Source: Gaiellasilicea sp963761905 (GTDB taxonomy: Bacteria > Actinomycetota > Thermoleophilia > Gaiellales > Gaiellaceae). Taken from it: DNA of 64,000 bases. Of this stretch, positions 1 to 9,559 are shown in pieces; position 1 is the stretch's first letter; each line of letters starts with the position of its first letter. The notes beneath the pieces were generated by a model. It ran no database searches and was not told the DNA's origin. It saw only the letters and a program-made list of their open reading frames with translations. A program made the translations under genes and the position numbers. Location of the stretch: positions 310,001 through 374,000 of the forward strand of contig CAVXIQ010000008.1 in NCBI GenBank assembly GCA_963761905.1. Direction: 5' to 3'.

Positions 1-525
1 TCGGCACTGACGCTCGGCCTGGCGCACGAGCTCGAGCGGCTTGCGCCGTTCGGGCTCGGGAACCCCGACGTGAACCTGCTCGTCCCGAGCTGCGAGCCGG
101 TCGACCCGGCGCTCGTCGGCGACGGCAAGCACCTCCGTTTCCGGGTTCGCCATCAGGGCCGCGACGCGGGCTCGGCGATCGCCTTCGGCCACGGCGGTCA
201 GCTCGACCGCCTTCTTCGCCTGAACGGGCAGAGCGCGGGTCGCTTCGACCTCGCCTGCCGGCTAAAGGAGAATCGCTGGAACGGGACGGTCGCGCCTCAG
301 CTCGTGATCCGGCGCCTGTTCGAGACGTCCGATGGCTACGAGGAGTTGCGCGCCCACCTCGGCCGGCTCTGGCGAGAGGGCGAGAGCGCGTGGACGGCCG
401 ACGCGCGGGCGATCTTCGCGGAGCTCGAGCTCGAGGAGGGCGCGAGGCGCCAGCTCTACGAGTCGGAGGCGTTCAGGGCCCTGCTCGCCGACCCTGCGCT
501 CGAAGCGCTACCGCGCGCCGCCTAG
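1..525 (+). CDS. recJ: Single-stranded-DNA exonuclease RecJ, C-terminal end (5' truncated by window)
   Basis: The reading frame is open from base 1 and ends at TAG 523-525, so only about 174 C-terminal residues are present. The first residues include LAPFGLGNP, the hallmark of the RecJ domain that follows the DHH/DHHA1 core, and the rest resembles the OB-fold region that binds single-stranded DNA. RecJ degrades single-stranded DNA 5' to 3' in recombination and mismatch repair. The catalytic DHH motifs lie upstream of the window and cannot be checked. The rel gene follows 200 bp downstream on the same strand. Confidence 0.85.
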   Translation, partial: SALTLGLAHELERLAPFGLGNPDVNLLVPSCEPVDPALVGDGKHLRFRVRHQGRDAGSAIAFGHGGQLDRLLRLNGQSAGRFDLACRLKENRWNGTVAPQLVIRRLFETSDGYEELRAHLGRLWREGESAWTADARAIFAELELEEGARRQLYESEAFRALLADPALEALPRAA

Positions 526-671
526 CGAAGCGCGCAGCGTCCGGCGCGGCGCGGCACCTGCCGCCGCTCCCGCCCGACGTCGTCGAGCTCGACGAGCAGC
601 CGGGCGAGCTTCGTGGCCTTGCGGATCTGTCTGCGTCTCCGAAGCACGGGCGTGTCCATTCCCCGTTGCAA
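522..671 (-). CDS. Possible small basic protein (49 aa), antisense between recJ and rel
   Basis: A short reading frame in the 200-bp recJ-rel gap would encode a 49-residue, arginine-rich peptide containing RRRRQIRKATKLARLLVELD, which reads like an amphipathic helix. The proposed start is TTG at 671, preceded by AAGGAG (678-683) with 6 nt spacing. An ATG at 659 is an alternative start with a poorer ribosome site. I do not recognise the family. It could be a chance frame, because GC-rich DNA produces many. The ribosome-binding site and the lack of any other gene here are the only support. Confidence 0.35.
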   Translation of the reverse strand: MQRGMDTPVLRRRRQIRKATKLARLLVELDDVGRERRQVPRRAGRCALR

Positions 672-713
672 CGCACACTCCTTCGAGGGAGGTTCGCCCG
701 GAGGGCGCTGAGC

Positions 714-719
714 TAGACT
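714..719 (+). promoter_or_regulatory. -10 element of rel, leaderless type
   Basis: TAGACT ends 6 nt before the rel ATG at 726. A start about 7 nt after the hexamer would put the 5' end of the mRNA at the initiation codon. No good -35 hexamer or ribosome site is visible. Confidence 0.5.
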
Positions 720-725
720 GGATCC

Positions 726-2927
726 ATGGCCGTGCTCGACGTCGAACGGCACCATCAAGATCTCGTCGACGAGCTGATTGCGTTCGCCGAGGCGTACAAC
801 CCCGGTCTCGACAAGGAGCTCCTGGCCCGCGCCTTCCACTACGCGGCCGCGGCGCACGAAGGCCAGGTGCGCCGATCGGGCGAGCCGTTCGTCCATCACC
901 CGTGGGGGGTCGCGAAGATCTGCGCCGAGCTGCACCTGGACGAGCAGTCGCTCGCCGCGGCGCTCCTCCACGACGTGGTCGAGGACACCGAGGTCGAGCT
1001 CGACGACCTGCGCGCCGAGTTCGGAGACGAGATCGCGATCCTCGTCGAGGGCGTCACCAAGCTGACGCGGACGAGCTTCCAGAGCCGCGAGCAGGCGGAG
1101 GCCGAGAACTACCGGAAGATGATCGTGGCGATGGCGCAGGACGTGCGCGTGATCCTGATCAAGCTCGCCGACCGGCTCCACAACATGCGCACGATCGAGT
1201 ACCAGGGAAAGCAGACCCAGGTGCGCAAGGCGAAGGAGACGCTCGAGGTCTACGCGCCACTCGCGCACCGCCTGGGGATCCACGCGCTCAAGTGGGAGCT
1301 CGAGGACCTGTCCTTCGAGGTCCTGCACCCGCGCAAGTACGCCGAGATCCGCGAGATGGTCGCCGACCGGCGCGACGACCGCGAGTCGCAGGTCGCGCTC
1401 GCCGGCGAGCTGCTGAAGGCCGAGCTCGACAAGGTCGACATCCCGGCCGACATCTCCGGCCGCGCGAAGCACTTCTATTCGATCTACGACAAGATGGCCA
1501 AGAAGGGCCGCGAGTTCAACGAGATCTACGACCTGACCGCGATGCGCGTCACGGTGGAGCGCTCGGGTGACGAGGGAACGCGCGACTGCTACGGCGCGCT
1601 CGGCCTGATCCACGCGCTCTGGAAGCCGATGCCCGGGCGGTTCAAGGACTTCATCGCGATGCCGAAGTTCAACCGCTACCGCTCGCTGCACACGACCGTG
1701 ATCGGGCCCGAGGGGACTCCGCTCGAGATCCAGGTTCGGACGCGCGAGATGCACGAGGAGGCGGAGTACGGGATCGCCGCCCACTGGCTCTACAAGCGCG
1801 GCAAGGGGAAGACCGACGACGAGTGGCTCGCCTGGGTGAAGTCGCTGCTCGACTGGCAGCAGGACGAGGCCGATCCGCGCGAGTTCATGAAGACGTTCCG
1901 CACCGACCTCTTCGACGACGAGGTCTACGTCTTCACGCCGAAGGGCGAGGTCAAGACGTTGCCGACGGGCTCGACCCCGATCGACTTCGCCTACGCCGTC
2001 CACACGGACGTCGGCCACAAGACCGTCGGCGCGAAGATCAACGGCCGGATCGTGCCGCTCCACTACCGGCTCAAGAACGGCGACTTCGTCGAGATCCTGA
2101 CCACGAAGTCCGGGCGTGGGCCGTCGCGCGACTGGCTCGCGCTCGCAGCCTCGTCGCGCGCGCGCAACAAGATCCGCCAGTTCTTCCAGCGCGAGACCCG
2201 GGGCGAGACGGAGGCGAAGGGCCGCGAGATCCTCGACCAGGCGCTGAAGGCGCAGAGCCTCCCGTACCGGAAGCTCCAGGGGTCGGCGGTGCTCGCGCAG
2301 GTGATCCGCGAGACCGGCTTCAAGAAGGCCGAGGACTTCTACGTCGCGCTCGGCGCCGGCAAGCTCCAGCCCGGTCAGATCGTGAACAAGGTGCTCCAGC
2401 GCCTGAAGACCGAGGAGGTCGCCGAGGAGCCGACCGTCCCGCTGAAGGCGCCGCGCGCCCGCTCGACGGTTGCGGGCGACACGCTCGGGATCAAGGTGAC
2501 CGGGGTCGAGGACGTGCTCGTGCGGATGGCGAAGTGCTGCACGCCGGTACCCGGCGACCCGATCCTCGGCTACATCTCACTCGGCCGCGGGATCACGATT
2601 CATCGCGAGGACTGCCCGAACGTGCGCGCCCTGATGAAGAACCCCGAGCGCTTCACGCCGGTCGAGTGGGACGGCGGCACCACCACGAGCTTCCGGGTCG
2701 CGATCGCGGTCGACTCGTTCGACCGGCCGCGCCTTCTCGAGGACGTCGCTCGAACCTTCGCCGAGCATGGCGCGAACATCGTCTCCTACGGCGGCGTCGT
2801 CGAGGACGGGATGGCGCGGAACTGGTACACGGTCGAGGTCGGCGAGGTGAAGGAGCTGCGGACGTTGCTCACGGCTCTCCGCAACCTCGACGCCGTCTTC
2901 GACGCCTACCGGGTCACGCCCACTTGA
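726..2927 (+). CDS. rel: Bifunctional (p)ppGpp synthetase/hydrolase Rel
   Basis: This 733-residue protein makes and degrades the alarmone (p)ppGpp, controlling growth during starvation. The HD hydrolase domain comes first, with HDVVEDT at residues 82-88. The synthetase domain has RFKDFIAMPKFNRYRSLHT near residue 305; the RxKD form is typical of bifunctional Rel rather than synthetase-only RelA. A TGS domain follows (VYVFTPKGEVKTLPTGSTP, about 395-455), and the C-terminus has the zinc-finger-type stretch with CC and a final ACT domain. Length and domain order are normal for the family. The start is supported by an adjacent -10 element. All key motifs are present, so both activities are expected. 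Confidence 0.95.
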   Translation: MAVLDVERHHQDLVDELIAFAEAYNPGLDKELLARAFHYAAAAHEGQVRRSGEPFVHHPWGVAKICAELHLDEQSLAAALLHDVVEDTEVELDDLRAEFGDEIAILVEGVTKLTRTSFQSREQAEAENYRKMIVAMAQDVRVILIKLADRLHNMRTIEYQGKQTQVRKAKETLEVYAPLAHRLGIHALKWELEDLSFEVLHPRKYAEIREMVADRRDDRESQVALAGELLKAELDKVDIPADISGRAKHFYSIYDKMAKKGREFNEIYDLTAMRVTVERSGDEGTRDCYGALGLIHALWKPMPGRFKDFIAMPKFNRYRSLHTTVIGPEGTPLEIQVRTREMHEEAEYGIAAHWLYKRGKGKTDDEWLAWVKSLLDWQQDEADPREFMKTFRTDLFDDEVYVFTPKGEVKTLPTGSTPIDFAYAVHTDVGHKTVGAKINGRIVPLHYRLKNGDFVEILTTKSGRGPSRDWLALAASSRARNKIRQFFQRETRGETEAKGREILDQALKAQSLPYRKLQGSAVLAQVIRETGFKKAEDFYVALGAGKLQPGQIVNKVLQRLKTEEVAEEPTVPLKAPRARSTVAGDTLGIKVTGVEDVLVRMAKCCTPVPGDPILGYISLGRGITIHREDCPNVRALMKNPERFTPVEWDGGTTTSFRVAIAVDSFDRPRLLEDVARTFAEHGANIVSYGGVVEDGMARNWYTVEVGEVKELRTLLTALRNLDAVFDAYRVTPT

Positions 2928-2937
2928 GGCCCCCCGC

Positions 2938-3417
2938 TTGAGGATTCGGGGCCCGCGGCTCACGCTCACGGCCCTCGGTGCCGACGAGCTCGAGCAGATC
3001 AGATGGGATCCCGACGACGAGGATGCCCGTGAGCTCTTCCTCCGTCGCCTGCGCGCCGACCCCGATGCCCGAGGATTCTGGGTCTGGACTGCGACGCTCG
3101 GGGACGGAACCGAGATCGGCAACGGCGGCTTCGGCGGGCGGCCGACGGAGAATCGCCGGCTCACCGTCGGCTACGCCGTGCACGAGGAGCACCGTGGGCG
3201 GGGGTACGCGACCGAGCTGCTCGAGCTCCTGAGCGAATGGGGCCTCGCGAGGCCCGAGATCGACGTCGTCCGGGCGACGATCCGTCCCGACAACGCTCCC
3301 TCGCTCCGCGTCGCCGAGAAGGCAGGCTTCACCCGCACCGGCGAGCTTCTCCAGGACGACGAGCACGGTGAGCTGCTCGTCTTCGAGCGGAGGGCCGACG
3401 AGCGGGACGAGCCTTAG
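2938..3417 (+). CDS. GNAT-family N-acetyltransferase (RimJ/RimL-like)
   Basis: The 159-residue protein has the acetyl-CoA-binding motif VHEEHRGRGYATELLELL (about residues 81-98) and the following NAPSLRVAEKAGF element of the RimJ/RimL branch. These enzymes move an acetyl group from acetyl-CoA to an amine, often a protein N-terminus or a small molecule; the substrate cannot be told from sequence. The start is a TTG at 2938, 10 bp after the rel stop, so the gene is probably cotranscribed with rel. An upstream in-frame start was not seen. Confidence 0.85.
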   Translation: MRIRGPRLTLTALGADELEQIRWDPDDEDARELFLRRLRADPDARGFWVWTATLGDGTEIGNGGFGGRPTENRRLTVGYAVHEEHRGRGYATELLELLSEWGLARPEIDVVRATIRPDNAPSLRVAEKAGFTRTGELLQDDEHGELLVFERRADERDEP

Positions 3418-3442
3418 GACACGTCGAGGGGGAAGCGTGTCC
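3417..3442. terminator. Hairpin between convergent genes
   Basis: GGACACG (3417-3423) pairs with CGTGTCC (3436-3442) around a 12-nt loop. It begins on the last base of the acetyltransferase stop codon and lies before the end of the opposing gene, so it may end both transcripts. There is no T-run. The arm sequence resembles that of the larger palindrome at 13327-13361. Confidence 0.45.
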
Positions 3443-3472
3443 AGAGGGCCGTCCCGCCGCCATCTCGGCCGG

Positions 3473-4153
3473 CTACGCCGTCTGCGGAGCCGGCGCCGAC
3501 GAGCCCGCCGAGCCGAAGCCAGGGCCGCCGAAACCGCCGTGGCGGTGAAGTCGCGCCCCGCCGGACGGCAGCGCGCCGTTCACGTGCGCGGTCACCCGCT
3601 CCTTCAGGTTGGCCGCGAGCTCGTCTCGCTGCGCCTTCGTCAGCCGACCGGCCGCGACGGCCGCGTCGAGCTCCTTCGTCTTGTCGGCGACGAGCGCGGT
3701 GATCAGGCCGTCGACCGACTTGCCCTGGTTCTTCGCGACCTGAGCGAGTGTCTTGCCGCTCTCGAGGCTCGTGCGGAGAGCGGCCTCGGTGACGCCGAGG
3801 TAGGTTGCGGCCGCCTCGAGGTGGTGGAAGCCGCGGCCGTGGTGACCGCCGCCCCGCAGGCCGAGGATCGGGAAGGCGTCGGCCTGGATCCGCGCCTTCA
3901 GCTCCTTGCCCTGCGCCTCCGTGAGCTGGCCGGCCTTGACCGCTGCGTCGACTCGATTCGCGAGTGCCTGCTTCAGAGCGGCACTCAGCTTCGTCGCGTC
4001 GACCCCGAGCAGCTTCGCGGCGTCGGTCAGCACCAGCTTGCTCTCGGCGCTCGGATCGCCGCTCGACTGGGCCGCCAACGCCGCTCCGCCTCCGACGATC
4101 GCAAGTGCAGCGACTGCTCCCGCGATCAGCGTTCGTCTCGTCCTCTTCCTCAT
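3473..4153 (-). CDS. Secreted alanine-rich helical protein, function unknown
   Basis: About 226 residues. An arginine-rich N-terminus and hydrophobic stretch (LIAGAVAALAIVGGGAALAA) form a signal peptide. The mature part has two similar helical units, each with a motif like LGVDATKLSAALK or LGVTEAALRTSLESG followed by AGQLTEAQGKEL or AGRLTKAQRDEL. A Gly/His-rich patch (GLRGGGHHGRGFHH) sits between them and a glycine-rich tail ends the protein. Such repeats are common in uncharacterised exported actinobacterial proteins. ATG at 4153 is preferred over GTG at 4156 because AAGGGAG then lies 6 nt upstream. The HtrA-type protease gene starts upstream on the same strand, so the two may share envelope-stress control. 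Confidence 0.75.
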   Translation of the reverse strand: MRKRTRRTLIAGAVAALAIVGGGAALAAQSSGDPSAESKLVLTDAAKLLGVDATKLSAALKQALANRVDAAVKAGQLTEAQGKELKARIQADAFPILGLRGGGHHGRGFHHLEAAATYLGVTEAALRTSLESGKTLAQVAKNQGKSVDGLITALVADKTKELDAAVAAGRLTKAQRDELAANLKERVTAHVNGALPSGGARLHRHGGFGGPGFGSAGSSAPAPQTA

Positions 4154-4188
4154 CACATGCTCCCTTCGGTTGGTGGTTGTTGGCTCGT

Positions 4189-5261
4189 TCAGGCCGACGG
4201 CCGTGCCGCCAGCTCGACCTCGATCGTCTGCTCTTCGCCGTCGCGGACGATCGTGAGCTCGACGGAATCGCCGGGCTGCCGGGCGTCGATCAGCGTGCGC
4301 AGCTCGTCCGCGTCGGCAACGGCCTCGCCATCGATCTCGGTGACGACATCGCCTTCGCGGAGCCCTGCGGCCGCAGCGGGGGTGCCGGGCCGAACCTCGG
4401 CGATGCTGGCGCCGTCGCCGCTCGACGTGTCTCCGGTCGCGACGCCGAGGTAGGCGTGCTCGACCTCTCCGTCGGCGATCAGATCCGCAGCGATCCGCGC
4501 GACGGTGTCGGACGGCACGGCGAAGCCGATCCCGTCGTTGCCGCCGGACTCGCTCTCGATCTGCGAGTTGACGCCGATCACCCGACCTTCGAGATCGAGC
4601 AGCGGCCCGCCCGAGTTGCCGTGGTTGATCGCGGCGTCGGTCTGGATCGCGTCGTCGATCGCGAAGTCGTTGGGCGAGTTGATCTGGCGATTGAGGGCGC
4701 TGACGATCCCGGTCGTGACCGTCTGCTCGAGCCCGAACGGGCTGCCGATCGCGATCACGCCGTCACCGACCGCGAGCTCGGAGGACTTACCGAGCCGGAG
4801 CGGCTCCAGAAGCGAGGCCGGTGCGTCCACCTCGAGCACGGCGAGATCCGTCGAAGGATCGCTGCCGACGACGGTGGCGTCGCGGGTCGAGCCGTCGGAG
4901 AAGCGGACGGAGACCGACTCGGCGCCGTCGACGACGTGCTGGTTCGTGATGATGTGGCCCTGCTCGTCGTAGACGAAGCCCGAGCCCTGGGCCTGCGTGG
5001 CGCCACCACCGCCGAGCGAGCCTGGCGCCGGCGGAGCCGACGGTGATCTCGACCACGCCGGCAGCGGAGCGCTCGTAGATCTCGCCCACGGTCGAGGTCG
5101 ACCTCGCGATCGGGCTCGCAGCCTCGGCGATCGCCGGCCTGGGGCGCGTTCTGGTCGGAGTCGAGCGCGGTGACGACGGCCGCTCCAGCGCCGGCGCCGA
5201 AGAGCACCGCTGCGGCGACGGCCGCGATGCGCGTTCTCGAAGCTCTCAAGGGGTTCTTCAT
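4189..5261 (-). CDS. HtrA/DegP-type serine protease with PDZ domain (two apparent +1 frameshifts)
   Basis: This is a membrane-anchored trypsin-like protease that degrades or refolds damaged envelope proteins. The N-terminus has a transmembrane segment (IAAVAAAVLFGAGAGAAVV). The protease domain shows the full triad: His in TNQHVVDGAE, Asp in STDLAVLEV and Ser in GNSGGPLLD. A PDZ domain ends the protein. The N-terminal part needs two frame changes: near 5138-5145 (codons CCC CAG) and near 5019-5030. Dropping one base at each joins the anchor, the linker VGEIYERSAAGVVEITVG and the protease into 356 residues. A sensor kinase and regulator lie just upstream, an arrangement like mycobacterial MprAB-PepD. 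The start ATG 5261 has AAAGGA upstream. Confidence 0.85.
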
Positions 5262-5365
5262 CTCGGGAAATCCTTTCGCTGGCTTGATGGCCACAGAAGA
5301 CCACCGCCGCCTAAGGCCGGCCTGAGATCGGCCTAAGCCTTTCCTAAGACTTGGGCAAGGCCTTC

Positions 5366-6702
<1,337 letters not shown>

Positions 6703-6706
<4 letters not shown>

Positions 6707-7377
6707 TGCTCGCGCAGCGCGTAGCCGACGCCGCGGATCGTCTGGATCAGCCGCGGCTTCCCGCCCGCCTCGGTCTTGCGGCGCAGATAGCCGATGTACA
6801 CGTCGAGGGAGTTCGAGCCGAAGCCGAAGTCGTAGCCCCACACCCGCTCGAAGATGACCGAGCGAGTCAGCACCTGTCGCGGGTTGCGGAGGAAGAGCTC
6901 GAGCAGCGAGAACTCGGTGCGGGTCAGCACGATCTCCTCACCGGCCCGCGTGGCGAGGCGGGTTGCCGGGTCGAGCTCGAGATCGGCGAACTGGAGCACG
7001 TCGCTCTCGTCGGGTGCGGCCCGACGGAGCAGAGCCCGCAGGCGGGCCAGCAGCTCCTCGAGCGCGAACGGCTTGACGACGTAGTCGTCGGCGCCCGCGT
7101 CGAGGCCCGCGACTCGGTCGGCCACCTCGTCGCGCGCCGTGAGCATCAGGATCGGAAGCGCATCTCCCTGCCGTCGGAGCCGGCGGCTGACCTCCAGACC
7201 GTCCAGCCGCGGCATCGAGACGTCCAGGATCAGCGCGTCGATCCTGGGCTCCTCGTCGAGCCGCTCGAGCGCCTGGGCGCCGTCGCCGGCGAGCTCGACG
7301 TCATAGCTCTCGAGCGCGAGCGCGCGCCGGAGCGACTCGCGCACAGCCGCATCGTCGTCGACCACCAGGATTCGCAT
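6703..7377 (-). CDS. OmpR/PhoB-family response regulator
   Basis: A 224-residue DNA-binding regulator. The receiver domain has the acidic pair in VVDDDAAVRESL, the phospho-acceptor Asp in ALILDVSMPRLDG and the conserved Lys in DDYVVKPFALEEL. The winged helix ends in SLDVYIGYLRRKTE and IQTIRGVGYAL. It is the partner of the kinase that overlaps its 3' end, and the protease gene beyond is a likely target. The ATG at 7377 is the natural start; longer frames add only unconserved residues. CAGAAT lies 6 nt upstream as a possible -10. Two identical 16-nt repeats 61 bp upstream may be binding sites. Confidence 0.92.
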
Positions 7378-7437
7378 GCGCGCATTCTGCTCGGAGCCTC
7401 TAAGAACGAGGTGAGAGACCGGCTCGCGGCCGACGTT

Positions 7438-7490
7438 CACTCGATCGAGGGATCGTCCCCCGGATGAGTGACGCCACTCGATCGAGGGAT
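7438..7490. repeat. Pair of 16-nt direct repeats upstream of the response regulator
   Basis: CACTCGATCGAGGGAT occurs perfectly at 7438-7453 and 7475-7490, 37 bp apart start to start. Each copy contains the palindromic core TCGATCGA. The site lies upstream of the two-component operon read on the minus strand, so it could be an autoregulatory operator. It could also be a duplication without function. Confidence 0.5.
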
Positions 7491-7560
7491 GGAATGGTCA
7501 CCGAGATCCGGCTACAACGAGATGGCCCGGGTAGGGGAGAGGGGCTGCGGGCACTGCGGC

Positions 7561-7592
7561 GCCCGTTCGATGCGGCAACAGGTCGAACGGGC
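7561..7592 (-). terminator. Hairpin downstream of the phosphomannomutase-thioesterase operon
   Basis: GCCCGTTCGA (7561-7570) pairs perfectly with TCGAACGGGC (7583-7592), a 10-bp stem with a 12-nt loop. It lies 3' of the thioesterase stop on the minus strand, behind a second hairpin at 7608-7633. There is no T-run, so termination is inferred from stem strength and position. Confidence 0.5.
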
Positions 7593-7607
7593 GCGCACCC
7601 GCGCGCA

Positions 7608-7633
7608 AGCTTGTGTTCATTGCGCACAAGCTC
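7608..7633 (-). repeat. Hairpin repeat, intergenic copy (25 nt shared with 9051-9075)
   Basis: AGCTTGTG and CACAAGCT flank a 9-nt loop and form an 8-bp stem. Bases 7609-7633 are identical to 9051-9075 inside the phosphomannomutase gene. Here the element is 23 bp past the thioesterase stop and may help to end transcription. Confidence 0.7.
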
Positions 7634-7655
7634 CTATTTCGCGCAGCGCGCTTTG

Positions 7656-8123
7656 TCAGGCGTCGAGGTCGGCGCCTTCGAAGCTGCGGATCGTCTCGCG
7701 GTAGGAGTCCGGGATCTCGGCCGCCTGCCTCGTGGCGAGATCGACGAGGACGAGGGTCTGCGAGGCGGTGACCATCGGCGCATCGTCCGACATCCGGAAT
7801 GCCGCGCAGTCGTAGGTGGCGCTCGTCCGCCCGATCCGCGCGAGCCGGACGAAGATCTCGAGCAGGTCGTCGAAGCGCGCGGGCGCGTGGTACTCGACGC
7901 TCGAAGCGCGCATCACGAAGTCGCGGCCGGAGATCCATGCGCCGGCGATCCCGAGGTGCCGGTGGTACTCGGTGCGCGCGTGGTCGAAGTAGGGGAGGTA
8001 GCGGCCGTAGTAGACGATCCCCTGCGCGTCGGTGTCCGAGAACCAGACGCGGGCCACGGCGGAGTACTTGAACGGCGGCTTCCGATCCGTGACGCGGCCG
8101 AGCTGGACGGGTTCGTCACTCAC
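7656..8123 (-). CDS. Acyl-CoA thioesterase, YbgC/4-hydroxybenzoyl-CoA thioesterase family
   Basis: A 155-residue hot-dog-fold protein. The N-terminal stretch FSDTDAQGIVYYGRYLPYFD carries the catalytic Asp and the surrounding signature of the 4-hydroxybenzoyl-CoA thioesterase/YbgC group, followed by the family HARTEY element. It is expected to hydrolyse a cytoplasmic acyl-CoA to the free acid; chain length cannot be predicted. Its start overlaps the end of the phosphomannomutase gene by 8 bp, so the two are in one operon, though no metabolic link is obvious. Confidence 0.85.
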   Translation of the reverse strand: MSDEPVQLGRVTDRKPPFKYSAVARVWFSDTDAQGIVYYGRYLPYFDHARTEYHRHLGIAGAWISGRDFVMRASSVEYHAPARFDDLLEIFVRLARIGRTSATYDCAAFRMSDDAPMVTASQTLVLVDLATRQAAEIPDSYRETIRSFEGADLDA

Positions 8124-9469
8124 GGATGAGGTCGATCACCTCGTCGCGCTTCTCCTCCAGCAGCTCTTCCGAGAGCGCCTCGAGGTTGAGGCGCAGCAAC
8201 GGCTCGGTGTTGGACGGGCGGACGTTGAAGTGCCAGTCGTCGTACTCGACCGAGATCCCGTCGAGCTTGGTGATCCGGCCGTCGGCATACCGCTCCTCGA
8301 GCTCCTGGAGCTTGGTAGCCGTATCGGAGACCGGGGTGTTGAGCTCGCCCGTGAGGAAGTACCGCTCGCGGAAGGGGCGCAGGAGCTTGGAGAGCTTCTG
8401 CCCGCGCTTCGAGATCAGCTCGAGCATCAGCAGGAACGGCACGACTCCCGAATCGGCCTGCGTGAAGTCGCGGAAGTAGTAGTGGGCGGAGACCTCGCCG
8501 CCGAAGACGGCGCCCTCCTCGCGCATCCGGTGCTTGATGTAGGCGTGGCCGACGCGGTTGATCAGCGGCACGCCGCCGGCCTCCTCGATCGTCTTCGGAA
8601 CAGCCCAGCTCGCGCGGACGTCGTAGATCACCTTGCCACCCGGGTTCTTCTCGAGCACCGACTGCGCGAGGAGCGCGGTGATGAAGTCGCCCGGGACGAA
8701 CTCGCCGGTGTCGTCGACGAAGAAACAGCGATCGGCGTCGCCGTCGTACGCAACCCCGAGGTCGGCCTCGGCCTCCCGCGTGCGCTCCATGATGAACTCG
8801 CGGTTCTCGGGGAGCAGCGGGTTCGGCTCGTGGTTCGGGAAGGTGCCGTCGGGCTCGAAGTAGCAGCGGATCGCCTCGATCGGGAGGCGCTCGAGGATCG
8901 GCGGGAGCATCGTCCCGGCCATCCCGTTCGCCGCGTCGATCACGACGCGCAGCGGCTCGACGGCGTCCTCGTCGACGAACGAGAGCACCTTCTCGACGAA
9001 CCCCGGCCAGACGTCCTCGTCGCGAATCGAGCCGCGCTGCGTCGAAGAAGGCTTGTGTTCATTGCGCACAAGCTCGAGCGCGCGATCCCGCACCTCGAAG
9101 AGCCCCGACTCGCCGCCGACCGGAAGCGCGCCGGCGCGGACGATCTTCATCCCCGCGTACTCCTTGGGGTTGTGCGAGGCGGTGACGCAGACGCCGCCGT
9201 CGAGCCCAAGCTCCCCGACGGCGAAATAGACCATCTCCGTTCCGACCAAGCCGAGGTCGAGCACGTCCGCGCCGGCATCGGCCGCGCCGTCGATCAGCGC
9301 GGCGGCCATCGACGGGCGAGGAGACCCGCATGTCGCGCCCGACGGCAATCGAGCTCGGATCGAACTGCTCGACGTACGCCCGCCCGATCGCATATGCACC
9401 CTCCTCGTCCAGCTCGTCCGGATGGACGCCGCGAACGTCATATGCCTTGAAGACCTTCGGATCGAGCAC
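8116..9469 (-). CDS. manB: Phosphomannomutase/phosphoglucomutase (one apparent +1 frameshift)
   Basis: This enzyme moves the phosphate between C1 and C6 of mannose or glucose phosphates, feeding GDP-mannose and cell-surface sugars. All family sites are visible: the phosphoserine loop VTASHNPKEYAGMK, the metal loop YDGDADRCFF, the sugar-binding GGEVSAHYYF and the phosphate-binding RPSNTEPLLRLN. The first 53 or so residues (MLDPKVFKAYDVRGVHP onward) are in another frame. The join is near 9313-9315, where CCC G reads as one base too many; removing it gives 450 residues, the usual length, and restores RDMRVSSPSMAAALIDG. A 25-nt hairpin repeat (9051-9075) lies inside the gene and encodes VRNEHKP. 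Confidence 0.9.
9051..9075. repeat. Hairpin repeat inside the phosphomannomutase gene
   Basis: Identical over 25 nt to 7609-7633 and in the same orientation. GCTTGTG and CACAAGC form a 7-bp stem around TTCATTGCG. Here it is read through in frame and contributes about eight residues between the conserved FEVRD and EDVWPGF regions. Confidence 0.75.
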
Positions 9470-9475
9470 GCGGCG

Positions 9476-9481
9476 ATGCTA
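9476..9481 (-). promoter_or_regulatory. -10 element of the phosphomannomutase operon, leaderless type
   Basis: On the minus strand TAGCAT ends exactly 6 nt before the GTG start at 9469. Confidence 0.45.
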
Positions 9482-9547
9482 TGGGAATCGACCGGAACCA
9501 GGGGCGGCACAGCCCCGCGCCGGGCCCGGGGGCCCGACCCTCGCAAC

Positions 9548-9553
9548 TACAAT
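9548..9553 (+). promoter_or_regulatory. -10 element of the cyclase regulator gene, leaderless type
   Basis: TACAAT, close to the consensus, ends exactly 6 nt before the GTG start at 9560. No -35 is evident; the upstream DNA is a G/C run. Confidence 0.5.
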
Positions 9554-9559
9554 CCTGAG

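Noticed and set aside
522..2063. Minus-strand open frame of 513 codons opposite rel
   Set aside because: Its composition is the Arg/Leu/Val/Asp pattern of a shadow of a GC-rich gene, and it contains no recognisable motif; the plus strand encodes a complete Rel.
4189..5261. Calling the HtrA, kelch and P450 genes decayed pseudogenes
   Set aside because: Apart from single-base shifts, all catalytic or structural motifs are intact and there are no other lesions; decay would leave more damage.
7491..7655. tRNA or other structured RNA in the gap after the thioesterase gene
   Set aside because: The two hairpins do not form a cloverleaf, and no conserved tRNA arm sequence is present; they fit terminators or a repeat better.
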